This document shows, piece by piece, positions 1-6,558 of a DNA stretch of 19,464 bases; the first letter of the stretch is position 1, and each line of letters starts with the position of its first letter. The notes under the pieces were generated by a model. It worked only from the letters and a program-made list of their open reading frames with translations. It was not told where the DNA came from and did not search any database. The stretch spans positions 1 through 19,464 of the forward strand of contig CANRKS010000011.1 of the NCBI GenBank assembly GCA_947631285.1. Reading direction: 5' to 3'. Source of the stretch: an uncultured Bacilli bacterium. GTDB lineage: Bacteria; Bacillota_I; Bacilli_A; RF39; UBA660. Made by a program: the position numbers and the translations under genes.

Positions 1-350
1 TCTCGGTAGCTGATCATAAATATTTTGAAAGACAAGATGATGATATTTATTTAGAAGTTCCTATTACAATTACGGATGCTATACTAGGTTGTAAAAAAGA
101 AATACCAACTCTTGATGGAAGTGGTTATATAGAAATAAAACCAGGAACGCAAAATTATACTAAATTAAAACTTAAAGGCAAAGGAATAAAAGGTATTAAC
201 AGTAGAGTACCCGGAGATATGTATGTAGTAGTAAATGTTATTATTCCCACTAAGTTAACTAAAACGCAAAAAGATTTATTAAAAGAACTTTCCGAAACTG
301 ATTTAGAAACTGAACCAGAATTTAAGGATTTCAAAAGGTCATTAAAATAA
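1..350 (+). CDS. dnaJ: DnaJ chaperone, C-terminal part (5' truncated by window edge)
   Basis: The open frame enters at base 3 and encodes about 115 residues, ending at TAA 348-350. It matches the second half of the DnaJ substrate-binding region: a YLEVPITITDAILG stretch, then a GSGYIEIKPGTQ segment, the KLKGKGI...GDMYVVV strand pair, and a short charged tail (KTQKDLLKELSE). DnaJ is the cytosolic Hsp40 co-chaperone that delivers unfolded clients to DnaK and stimulates its ATPase. The J domain, Gly/Phe linker and any zinc-finger cysteines would lie upstream of the window, so neither full length nor zinc-finger status can be judged. The stop codon is inside the terminator hairpin that closes the transcript. 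The family call is firm. DnaJ versus a CbpA-like relative cannot be fully settled from this end alone. Confidence 0.9.
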   Translation, partial: SVADHKYFERQDDDIYLEVPITITDAILGCKKEIPTLDGSGYIEIKPGTQNYTKLKLKGKGIKGINSRVPGDMYVVVNVIIPTKLTKTQKDLLKELSETDLETEPEFKDFKRSLK

Positions 351-361
351 TGACTTTTTTT
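333..361 (+). terminator. Rho-independent terminator of dnaJ
   Basis: GTCATT (338-343) pairs with AATGAC (349-354) around a 5-nt loop. A-rich bases upstream extend the stem by pairing with the following T run (355-361). The dnaJ stop codon is within the hairpin. Confidence 0.75.
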
Positions 362-422
362 GATGCTGTTTTTCTAAGAGTCTTTTTATGTTATACTATT
401 AAATAGTAAGTATAAAAAGGTA

Positions 423-453
423 TTGACTCTTCCCTTAAGGGTAGATGTATATT
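423..453 (+). promoter_or_regulatory. MerR-type promoter with 19-bp spacer and central operator
   Basis: TTGACT (423-428) and TATATT (448-453) are separated by 19 bp rather than the usual 17. The spacer carries a perfect CCCTTAAGGG palindrome (432-441), extended imperfectly to 428-445. An overlong spacer with a central dyad is the known architecture of promoters activated by MerR proteins, which untwist the DNA to realign the two boxes. It lies directly before the merR-family gene at 472, so autoregulation is the natural inference. Confidence 0.8.
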
Positions 454-471
454 GATATCGGAGGAAAAATT

Positions 472-1488
472 ATGATAAAAATTGGTGATTTTGCAAATTT
501 ATTTAATGTTTCAATTAAAACTGTAAGATATTATGAAAAGATGGGATTAATTGTTCCTAAATATGTTGATATTTATACGGGATATAGATATTTTGATGAA
601 GAAAACATCAAGATTATGCAAGAAATTTTAGCCTTAAAAAAACTTGGTTTTACTCTTGAAGAAATTCATAATTTTGATAAAGTGATAATAAAAGATAAAA
701 TAAAGGATCTAAAGAAAGAATTAAATAATATTGAAAATAAAATAGCTAATTTAGAAAAGTTTTCTCTAAAAGGAAAGGAGGTTTTGAAATTGAGTGAATT
801 TGTAAATGATGAAAAAGCTGTAGGAAAATGGAGTTTGTTAGGTGTTTCCGAAAATATAAATCTAGCCAAGGAAGAAAAATATATGGAAGATGATTATAAT
901 ATTAAAGATTTATATTTACTTCCTAATGGCAAAGAATATTGGATTATACATTGGACAAAGGGAATTATTTATATTAATGAAGTATCTTGCCCTTATGAAA
1001 TTGTAGATAATAAAATGTATATAACAATTAAGGATCCTATAAATAAAGAAGAATCAAAGGTAGCTACTTATTATAATGTCGATCGAGAAGAATATGATAT
1101 TGAGAGTATTAAATATAAAGATGATACTAATATTGAATTTGAAGAAGATAAAGAAGTAGTGGGAATTTGGAATTCTATTGATTTTGTAAATAACCTTAAT
1201 AGTTTTAATCCCGAAAAATTACAATCTTCAAAAGAAAATTTATCACTTGATAAAATTATATTTGAACAATCTGGAGAAGTGCATATAAGATATAAAGAAA
1301 ATAATTATATGCGTGATAGTAAATATACCAAAGGATATATAAGTAATTTGATATTACCAGATACTTTATGTAAATATGATATTCAAACATTTAATAATAA
1401 AAAATATCTTATTGTTGAATGGAAAAGTGGCGACTATGTTTTTGGAAAAGTCATTAATGGCTATTACGTTTTAGAAAAACAAGAATAA
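472..1488 (+). CDS. MerR-family regulator with a large tandem C-terminal sensor region
   Basis: A 338-aa cytosolic transcription regulator. Residues 1-70 form the MerR winged helix: an IKIGDFANLF first helix, a VSIKTVRYYEKMGL recognition region and the GYRYF wing. A Lys/Glu-rich helix (about 75-108) fits the antiparallel dimer coiled coil. The remaining 230 residues look like two diverged copies of one beta-rich module. The first contains VGKWSLL and LPNGKEYWIIHWTKG; the second contains VGIWNSIDFV and KKYLIVEWKSGDY. This resembles ligand-sensing C-termini of some Bacilli MerR proteins, but the ligand is unknown. I chose ATG 472 because GGAGG (460-464) sits 7 nt upstream; the earlier ATG at 445 lies inside the promoter. 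It is probably autoregulated through the 19-bp-spacer promoter. No terminator is obvious before the next gene, so it may head an operon with the two unknown genes downstream. Confidence 0.88.
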   Translation: MIKIGDFANLFNVSIKTVRYYEKMGLIVPKYVDIYTGYRYFDEENIKIMQEILALKKLGFTLEEIHNFDKVIIKDKIKDLKKELNNIENKIANLEKFSLKGKEVLKLSEFVNDEKAVGKWSLLGVSENINLAKEEKYMEDDYNIKDLYLLPNGKEYWIIHWTKGIIYINEVSCPYEIVDNKMYITIKDPINKEESKVATYYNVDREEYDIESIKYKDDTNIEFEEDKEVVGIWNSIDFVNNLNSFNPEKLQSSKENLSLDKIIFEQSGEVHIRYKENNYMRDSKYTKGYISNLILPDTLCKYDIQTFNNKKYLIVEWKSGDYVFGKVINGYYVLEKQE

Positions 1489-1538
1489 AAAATAAACTAA
1501 ATTTTAATAATGAAATTATAATTGGAGAGTTGAAATTT

Positions 1539-2774
1539 ATGGAATATAAATTAGAGGATTTAGAGTCAATTGTCAAATTGGCAGCAAGTGATGATTTTAT
1601 TAAAAAAATAATTAGAAGTTATTTAACTATTGATCCCCAAAAATTTAAAAGTTCTAGTGAGCTTTATGAGTTAATTTATAATCAGATGAGAGTAGATCCA
1701 AATAGTGTTGGTAAAATTAATGAAAATGATAGAGTAGATCTGGTAAGGGAAGTTCAAAAAGATGCTTTAGCTTGGAATCCAAATGCCAGTAATCCTTTAA
1801 AAGAACAACCGGGATTTTTCACTTTTAAATCTTGGCATATATTAGGAGGTCAAAAAATACCTGATAATGAAATGAGACATAGAATTTATATAAATTCTAA
1901 AGCTGAAAATCTTATGGCTATAACTAAAGAAATTTATGAAGAAATGAAACAAAAAGGTATTCCGTTTTATTTTAAAATCCAAGGCAAAATGAATGACGAA
2001 TATTTAGCCGAGAAAGGATTTAAAGATAGTTTTGTATTATATACATCAACTCCCCTTTTAGATGACACTATAAAAACATTACTAGAAGTAGAAAAGAAAC
2101 ATCCTGAATTAATTCAAAATTGTAATGAGCCATCTGAATTAGTAGGTAAAATTAATAATTGGTTGGGATATGCATCGGAAACGGAAGTAGTAAAACATTC
2201 TTATACATCAAATGTCTGCATAGCGGTCGCTAATGCCATTGAAAGAAGTGTTCAAGATTGGTGTCAAGGTCATGGTGATATAAAAATAGGAAATACGACA
2301 ATTAAAGAATATTATGATAATATGATGTGGGATGAAATGAAAACTAAAACCCAAGTATTAGTATCAAATATTCCTAAAGTGGATAAGACGTTTTCTCAAA
2401 AATTATGTGATACAGCTCGAGAAGAATTGGTTAAAGTTGGCTTAAATCCTGATAATATCTGTATGACTGATATTGCTTCAAAAGAAATAAAAGCAAAAGT
2501 AAATTCTTCTAAATCGCAAGTTAAAGGTTTTGATCAAAGAAGTCCGGAAGAAATTGCTCTTGCTGAAAAAATAAAATACAAAAATTTAAGTATTAAAGAA
2601 CAAAAAGAATTAGAAAGAGTAAATAGTAAAGCTCTTGTAAGAGTAAGAGTCAAAAGAAATGATAATAATGATCATGCAAATATATCAAATGGCTTTACTA
2701 ATGCAATAATTATTACAGTGATAACAATACTCACCGCCTTAGTTATTGCTATTAAAATTTTCTTAAATAGGTAA
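1539..2774 (+). CDS. Unrecognised protein with C-terminal membrane anchor
   Basis: A 411-aa protein that I do not recognise with confidence. Its body is soluble and mixed alpha/beta. A segment with RHRIYINSKAENLMAITKE, then GIPFYFKIQG and SFVLYTSTPLLDDTIKTLLEVEKKHPEL faintly recalls the HopA1-type effector fold. That resemblance is from memory and weak. A Lys-rich linker precedes a hydrophobic helix at roughly residues 384-406 (IIITVITILTALVIAIKIF), leaving only a few residues after it, so the protein is probably tail-anchored with its body in the cytoplasm. ATG 1539 is chosen because GGAGAG (1524-1529) is 9 nt upstream; the in-frame TTG at 1530 directly abuts that site and would leave no spacing. 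The next gene begins 2 nt after the stop, which suggests translational coupling and a joint function. Co-transcription with the MerR gene is possible. Confidence 0.75.
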   Translation: MEYKLEDLESIVKLAASDDFIKKIIRSYLTIDPQKFKSSSELYELIYNQMRVDPNSVGKINENDRVDLVREVQKDALAWNPNASNPLKEQPGFFTFKSWHILGGQKIPDNEMRHRIYINSKAENLMAITKEIYEEMKQKGIPFYFKIQGKMNDEYLAEKGFKDSFVLYTSTPLLDDTIKTLLEVEKKHPELIQNCNEPSELVGKINNWLGYASETEVVKHSYTSNVCIAVANAIERSVQDWCQGHGDIKIGNTTIKEYYDNMMWDEMKTKTQVLVSNIPKVDKTFSQKLCDTAREELVKVGLNPDNICMTDIASKEIKAKVNSSKSQVKGFDQRSPEEIALAEKIKYKNLSIKEQKELERVNSKALVRVRVKRNDNNDHANISNGFTNAIIITVITILTALVIAIKIFLNR

Positions 2775-2776
2775 GT

Positions 2777-3385
2777 ATGGAAAAAGATTATATTAAAGAA
2801 ATTATGGATGTTTATAAAAAGGTAATGGAACTATATTCAGAAGCTAATGATAAAATGATTCAATTTGTAACTAAAGCTTCTGAATTTGTTCTTGTGTCAG
2901 AAAATTTATATCAAATTGAAAGAACTATTAAATTAAATAAAATTTCTCTAAAAGCCTATATTTTAGATTCAAATTGTTGTAAATCATTAGCGGGTAATAA
3001 TATTTCTAATTATTCTATAAATGAATTAAAAGATTATTTAAAAAAATATGAACAAGCAAAAGGTGAAATGTGTGATATATATTTTTTGGCAATAAATATT
3101 TATGAGTTATTAGAGAAAATAGAAACATTAGTAGAGGAAAGAATAGATCTTGAATTAACTGAGATGAGTAAGTTAATTAATAAAGTTAATGATATCAGAA
3201 ATGCTCCTAAAGACGAACTAGAAAATTTATATTTACAAATAAAAAATCAATTAATAAATAATTTTCTAAAGCCAAATTTAATTAATATTGAAGTCTATAA
3301 TAATTGTCTGTATATGATAAATGATATTTTTAATTTTTATATAAGTGGTTATCCCAATATTCCCGAAGAGTATTTTGACAATTAA
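2777..3385 (+). CDS. Unrecognised helical protein paired with the tail-anchored protein
   Basis: A 202-aa protein of unknown family. The sequence is mainly predicted helix, with long Lys/Glu/Leu/Ile stretches such as IYELLEKIETLVEERIDLELTEM and few Pro or Gly residues. It has no signal peptide and no convincing membrane span, so it is probably a cytosolic helical-bundle or coiled-coil protein. It starts 2 nt after the stop of the tail-anchored gene without a separate ribosome site, so translation is probably coupled and the two proteins may interact. No terminator with a T run follows. The next element is the G-tract promoter of the surface locus. Confidence 0.7.
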   Translation: MEKDYIKEIMDVYKKVMELYSEANDKMIQFVTKASEFVLVSENLYQIERTIKLNKISLKAYILDSNCCKSLAGNNISNYSINELKDYLKKYEQAKGEMCDIYFLAINIYELLEKIETLVEERIDLELTEMSKLINKVNDIRNAPKDELENLYLQIKNQLINNFLKPNLINIEVYNNCLYMINDIFNFYISGYPNIPEEYFDN

Positions 3386-3428
3386 TAAATAATTTTACAA
3401 CTGTTTACAACAAAAATAGTGTCAAAAA

Positions 3429-3456
3429 TTGACACTGGGGGGGGGTGTTATATAAT
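3429..3456 (+). promoter_or_regulatory. Promoter with nine-G tract in spacer (locus A)
   Basis: TTGACA (3429-3434) and TATAAT (3451-3456) are perfect consensus boxes separated by 16 bp. Nine consecutive Gs (3437-3445) fill the middle of the spacer. In DNA this A+T-rich, such a run is very unlikely by chance. Slippage of a G tract in this position changes the box spacing and is an established mechanism of phase-variable transcription, for example Neisseria porA. The -35 box also overlaps a perfect 7-bp inverted repeat (AGTGTCA/TGACACT, 3418-3436), which is absent from the second copy. Confidence 0.8.
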
Positions 3457-3470
3457 AACCATATAAGACA

Positions 3471-3520
3471 GGAAAGGTGTTGTTAATAATGATTTTTATT
3501 AACAATAATATATGGTTATG
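3471..3520 (+). promoter_or_regulatory. Structured translation leader: SD, hairpin, conserved start (locus A)
   Basis: GGAAAGG (3471-3477) is followed by a 12-bp hairpin (arms 3478-3489 and 3496-3507, one G-U pair), then 4 nt, then ATG 3512. The linear distance of 34 nt is too long for initiation, but folding the hairpin brings the ribosome site to about 4 nt from the start. Locus B (9853-9896) has the same geometry with changed loop bases. Confidence 0.65.
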
Positions 3521-3553
3521 AATGAAAGATATAATAAACAAATTGAATATTAG
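3512..3553 (+). other. 13-codon ORF from the conserved start, out of frame with the main gene
   Basis: The ATG in the position equivalent to the locus B start (MVMNE...) opens a frame of only 13 codons, ending at TAG 3551. It overlaps, in another frame, the start of the 233-aa gene at 3522. Compared with locus B, a net 2-nt loss (or 1-nt gain) after MVMN would explain the shift. Translation of this ORF is not demonstrated. Confidence 0.4.
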
Positions 3554-4223
3554 AAATATCATGTTAATTTTAATTCTTATTTTAATTGTATCTTTTACAA
3601 TCTGGGGAATAGCAGGAACTCATGCTTTTTATGAAAAAAATTATGAAATATTAATATTAAGTGGAAAGATTGGAAATTTTGCAAGTAAAACAAGTGGGGA
3701 AGGAATACCTGAAGGAAGGGCAATTTCTGATTTAGTAGTTCAAATATATTTACAAGATCAGTCAGATGATAAGAAATATAATTTGGTGACACATATGCCT
3801 GTTTTTGGCTATGAATTAGATGAAGAATTAAGTAATTGTAATCCAGATAAAAATACCCTTAATTATACAGATTATAGTTTAAAAGATGGCAAAATAACTT
3901 TTTCAGTTCAAGATACTAATGGAACAAACGGTCCAAAACAAGTAATATGCCATATTTATTATAAAAGAAGTAGTAATGCTAATATAACGGTATATGCCCT
4001 TTTAGAAGATAATGAATATGGAATACATGAACATGATGGAAAAATGTATAGGTTTGTCGAAAGCAATTCAAATTTAAGTGCCTTAATTAGTTCAAATTAT
4101 ACTTATAATAGTGCAACATGTGTAAATCCCGGAACAAATATAACTGGATATACCGATAATAAATTTATATTTACAACTGATAATCCAAATACATGTTATG
4201 TATATTTTAATAAAAAGATATAG
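3522..4223 (+). CDS. Membrane-anchored surface protein, locus A first gene
   Basis: A 233-aa predicted exported protein. A short basic N-terminus precedes one hydrophobic helix (about residues 12-33, IMLILILILIVSFTIWGIAG) ending in THAFYE, which resembles the ATYAFF end of SipW-type leaders in TasA-like proteins. The exported part is polar with few basic residues. Its last 50 residues form a module (YTYNSATCVNPG...FTTDNPNTCYVYF) also seen in the next protein (YAYLKSEC...TIYCYMYF), with two cysteines that could form a disulphide. The only in-frame ATG is 3522, directly preceded by an in-frame TGA. The leader-positioned ATGs at 3512 and 3518 are in another frame, so this copy may be poorly translated. 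The next gene starts 20 nt downstream, making a two-gene operon under the G-tract promoter. The family function is unknown; a surface or adhesion role is inferred. Confidence 0.75.
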   Translation: MKDIINKLNIRNIMLILILILIVSFTIWGIAGTHAFYEKNYEILILSGKIGNFASKTSGEGIPEGRAISDLVVQIYLQDQSDDKKYNLVTHMPVFGYELDEELSNCNPDKNTLNYTDYSLKDGKITFSVQDTNGTNGPKQVICHIYYKRSSNANITVYALLEDNEYGIHEHDGKMYRFVESNSNLSALISSNYTYNSATCVNPGTNITGYTDNKFIFTTDNPNTCYVYFNKKI

Positions 4224-4243
4224 AAAAGAGAGGAAAATAGCAA

Positions 4244-5539
4244 ATGAAAATATATAAAGTAGCAATCATTATATTAATAATAACTGAAGTTATATTTTTT
4301 CATCTTTCATATAAATCATTTAAAAATGAAAATAATTCATATGAAATAAAAAAGACAAGTTATGAAGGAAAAGAACCAATAAATACTTCAAATAAAATGT
4401 TTGCATATTTCATTGATGATGGAACAGGTAACTTTCAAGAAAATAATGATAGAACATCATGGCCAAATGCAGAAGAATATGCATATTTAAAATCAGAATG
4501 TTACGATGGAGATGGAAACAAATTAAATGCTTCAGAAGTAGTAACTTTTGATGGAAGTACATTTAAAGCTACAGTTAATACATCAACAACAATTTATTGT
4601 TACATGTATTTTGCTAAAATTGATACACCACTAGGATTAGTTGTAAGGAATTCGGGATCTGCTGGTACAAAATCATTTGAAGAATCTGAAAAAGTAGAAG
4701 CCAGAGATACAGCATTAAAGTCAGCAGGCGTAGCAGAAGAAGATTTAGATAGTTTAAGAAGATTTGTTGGAGATTATACAAAAGTAACAGATAACTTTGT
4801 TTGTTTTGGAACAAAGGATCAAGATACCTGTTTACAAAATAAAGATAAATACATGTACAGAATCATAGGAATAGATAAAAATGATAGAGTAAAGCTAATA
4901 AAGGCAACAAAAATATACGATGGCAGTAAAGGAACGATAAGATGGCATAATACAGCGGGAGTAGAATGGGATGCATCAGACTTATTCCTTGGATTAAATG
5001 GGCAAATTAATCAGCCAAACAAAAAATATTTTATAGGGAGCACAGATTTCCCATATATGTCAGATACAAACTGGACAAATTTAATCGCAACAGATATAAC
5101 ATGGTATAAAGGATCAGGAGTTGATTCATCATCTACAGGAGAAGACTTTTACAAGCAAGAACGTCAATTATCATTCTCTGGTTCAGAAACAGCAAAAATT
5201 GGTTTAATGTATGTAAGCGATTATTATTATGCTTCTAATGGCGACTTCAAAAACGGGTGGTTGCTTGTTCAATTTGGTGTAACGACAAATACACTAACAG
5301 AGACAATGGGACATAAATTAGCTAACCCGCTAGCTGAATCGGAATGGACGATGGTGACCCACGACACCGCTGAGGCGTGGTTTGTGTACCCTCCGAAAGG
5401 TATGAGGGTTTACTCATTCGCTGAGGGAGGTACCGTGGTGGCTCGCCCCGTCTTCTATTTAAAAAATACTGTTAAGTTTACAAATGCAAAGGGTATCGAA
5501 AGTGATCCATATATGATTGTAAACACCGCAGTCAGTTAA
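4244..5539 (+). CDS. Surface protein with GC-rich hypervariable-like C-terminus (locus A)
   Basis: A 431-aa predicted surface protein. An N-terminal hydrophobic helix (about residues 4-22) acts as signal or anchor. A small two-cysteine module (about 80-125) matches the end of the preceding protein. From about residue 175 it shares a domain with the proteins at 6559 and 9894: NFVCFGTKDQDTC, KYMYRIIGI, GLMYVSDYYYAS, then a variable stretch ending in ARPVFYL and a final GIESDPYMI. This arrangement resembles DUF6273-type, C-type-lectin-like folds; the assignment is by recall. Residues about 361-400 are encoded by DNA of about 60% GC, against about 30% elsewhere in the gene. AGAGAGG (4227-4233) lies 10 nt before ATG 4244. 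A terminator follows at 5576. The ligand is unknown. Confidence 0.8.
   Translation: MKIYKVAIIILIITEVIFFHLSYKSFKNENNSYEIKKTSYEGKEPINTSNKMFAYFIDDGTGNFQENNDRTSWPNAEEYAYLKSECYDGDGNKLNASEVVTFDGSTFKATVNTSTTIYCYMYFAKIDTPLGLVVRNSGSAGTKSFEESEKVEARDTALKSAGVAEEDLDSLRRFVGDYTKVTDNFVCFGTKDQDTCLQNKDKYMYRIIGIDKNDRVKLIKATKIYDGSKGTIRWHNTAGVEWDASDLFLGLNGQINQPNKKYFIGSTDFPYMSDTNWTNLIATDITWYKGSGVDSSSTGEDFYKQERQLSFSGSETAKIGLMYVSDYYYASNGDFKNGWLLVQFGVTTNTLTETMGHKLANPLAESEWTMVTHDTAEAWFVYPPKGMRVYSFAEGGTVVARPVFYLKNTVKFTNAKGIESDPYMIVNTAVS
5325..5455 (+). other. GC-rich, adenine-poor island in the C-terminal coding region (candidate variable region 1)
   Basis: By hand count, 5341-5450 has 66 G/C and 20 A in 110 bases (60% GC, 18% A). 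The island covers codons from before EW (5342-5347) to RPVFY (5444-5458) and uses codons rare elsewhere here (CGC, CCC, GTC, GTG). It stays in frame. Its position directly before a conserved C-terminal anchor is what DGR variable repeats show, but no template or reverse transcriptase is visible. Confidence 0.6.
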
Positions 5540-5575
5540 TTGCCAAGAAGACGCAAAAATAAACATCTTAACACA

Positions 5576-5607
5576 AGAAAGATATTATGATGTCTTTCTC
5601 TTTTTTT
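5576..5607 (+). terminator. Terminator of surface locus A
   Basis: AGAAAGA (5576-5582) pairs with TCTTTCT (5593-5599), extended inward by three pairs to a 4-nt loop. Seven Ts follow at 5601-5607. Confidence 0.85.
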
Positions 5608-5647
5608 GTCGTATTAAGAGAAGTTTTGCTAACTTTTGTCGAAAGTA

Positions 5648-5676
5648 TTGTCAGAAATAATTTTTAAATATAAAAT
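5648..5676 (+). promoter_or_regulatory. Promoter of the 5704 gene
   Basis: TTGTCA (5648-5653) and TAAAAT (5671-5676) are separated by 17 bp. Just downstream, AGCAC (5677-5681) can pair with GTGCT (5697-5701), a stem that covers part of the ribosome site AAGGAG. Confidence 0.6.
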
Positions 5677-5703
5677 AGCACCCTTATAAAGAAGGAGTGC
5701 TTT

Positions 5704-6507
5704 ATGAAAAAGAAAATAATTAAAATAGTTATAGTTATTGTTGTTCTTTTATTACTTGGAGGATTATTAAGTGTAGTAATTATAAATAATATTAAAAAAG
5801 TAAATATTTATAAAATTAGTAGTGATAATAAGGATATTAAAATAAATGGATTATTAGTTAAAACTAATGATGATTTATTTATGGGAGTAGCGCTTGATCG
5901 TAATTTAAATAATAATTATAAAAAAGAATTATATCGAAGGGAAGGAGAAGAATTATTAGCTATAACTTATCAATATGATTTAGTTGTAAGTAATTATGAA
6001 TTATATAATTATTATATAGATCCCAGTTATCATTATTATATAAGAATATATAAAGATGATAATTTACAAGAATATGAAGATATTAATTTAAAAATAGATA
6101 TAGGATATCAAAATAATAAAAAGAAAAAAGAAAATTATAATGGAAATAGTATCTTAGAAAAATCTAATAATTTTAAAGAAAAAATCCAATTTAAATTAAA
6201 TAATGGGGATGGAACTTATTTTTATGAATTAAGTAATAATCAATTTTTTGATTATCTTCCAGAATATGATATTTTAATTTATAATGGTTTGAATAGTGAT
6301 GGTAATAAAGATGAATTTACTTATGATTTTAATAGATTAACTTTAATGTATGTTTGTGATGATAAAGAAAAAGATTATTATATTCTTTATTCTAGTGATA
6401 GAGATGATTTTTGTAGTAAAAAAGATTGTCCAGAAATTAAAACCAAAAAAGAATTATTTGAAAGCTTAATAAATGAGTTATTTCAAAGTGAAAATCGTGT
6501 TCCATAA
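5704..6507 (+). CDS. Membrane-anchored hypothetical protein
   Basis: A 267-aa protein with a Lys-rich start and one long hydrophobic helix at about residues 6-28 (IKIVIVIVVLLLLGGLLSVVII), followed by an external domain of about 235 residues. That domain is rich in Tyr, Asn and Asp. Three cysteines cluster near the end (YVCDDKEK, then DFCSKKDCPE). No family is recognised. ATG 5704 has an AAGGAG site 7 nt upstream, within a short potential hairpin. The gene has its own promoter and sits between two surface-protein genes, which suggests a cell-envelope role. No terminator is seen before the next promoter. Confidence 0.75.
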   Translation: MKKKIIKIVIVIVVLLLLGGLLSVVIINNIKKVNIYKISSDNKDIKINGLLVKTNDDLFMGVALDRNLNNNYKKELYRREGEELLAITYQYDLVVSNYELYNYYIDPSYHYYIRIYKDDNLQEYEDINLKIDIGYQNNKKKKENYNGNSILEKSNNFKEKIQFKLNNGDGTYFYELSNNQFFDYLPEYDILIYNGLNSDGNKDEFTYDFNRLTLMYVCDDKEKDYYILYSSDRDDFCSKKDCPEIKTKKELFESLINELFQSENRVP

Positions 6508-6508
6508 A

Positions 6509-6537
6509 TTGACATATTTTTTGCTTTTCGCTATAAT
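6509..6537 (+). promoter_or_regulatory. Promoter of the 6559 gene
   Basis: Perfect TTGACA (6509-6514) and TATAAT (6532-6537) with a 17-bp spacer that holds no G tract. The -35 box begins 2 nt after the upstream stop codon. Confidence 0.85.
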
Positions 6538-6558
6538 GTCTATAAGGGATGATGCTAT

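Noticed and set aside
3418..3436. Perfect inverted repeat AGTGTCA/TGACACT as a terminator for the upstream gene
   Set aside because: It is followed by a G run, not a T run, and its right arm is the -35 region. An operator is more plausible, but locus B lacks it.
3455..3520. Invertible promoter flanked by inverted repeats
   Set aside because: The -35 box and G tract lie outside the repeats, so inversion would not flip a whole promoter, and no recombinase gene is in the window.
3522..5539. The 3522 and 4244 genes as one frameshift-split gene
   Set aside because: The second gene has its own ribosome site, start and hydrophobic N-terminus, and both contain the same small module, so they are two proteins.
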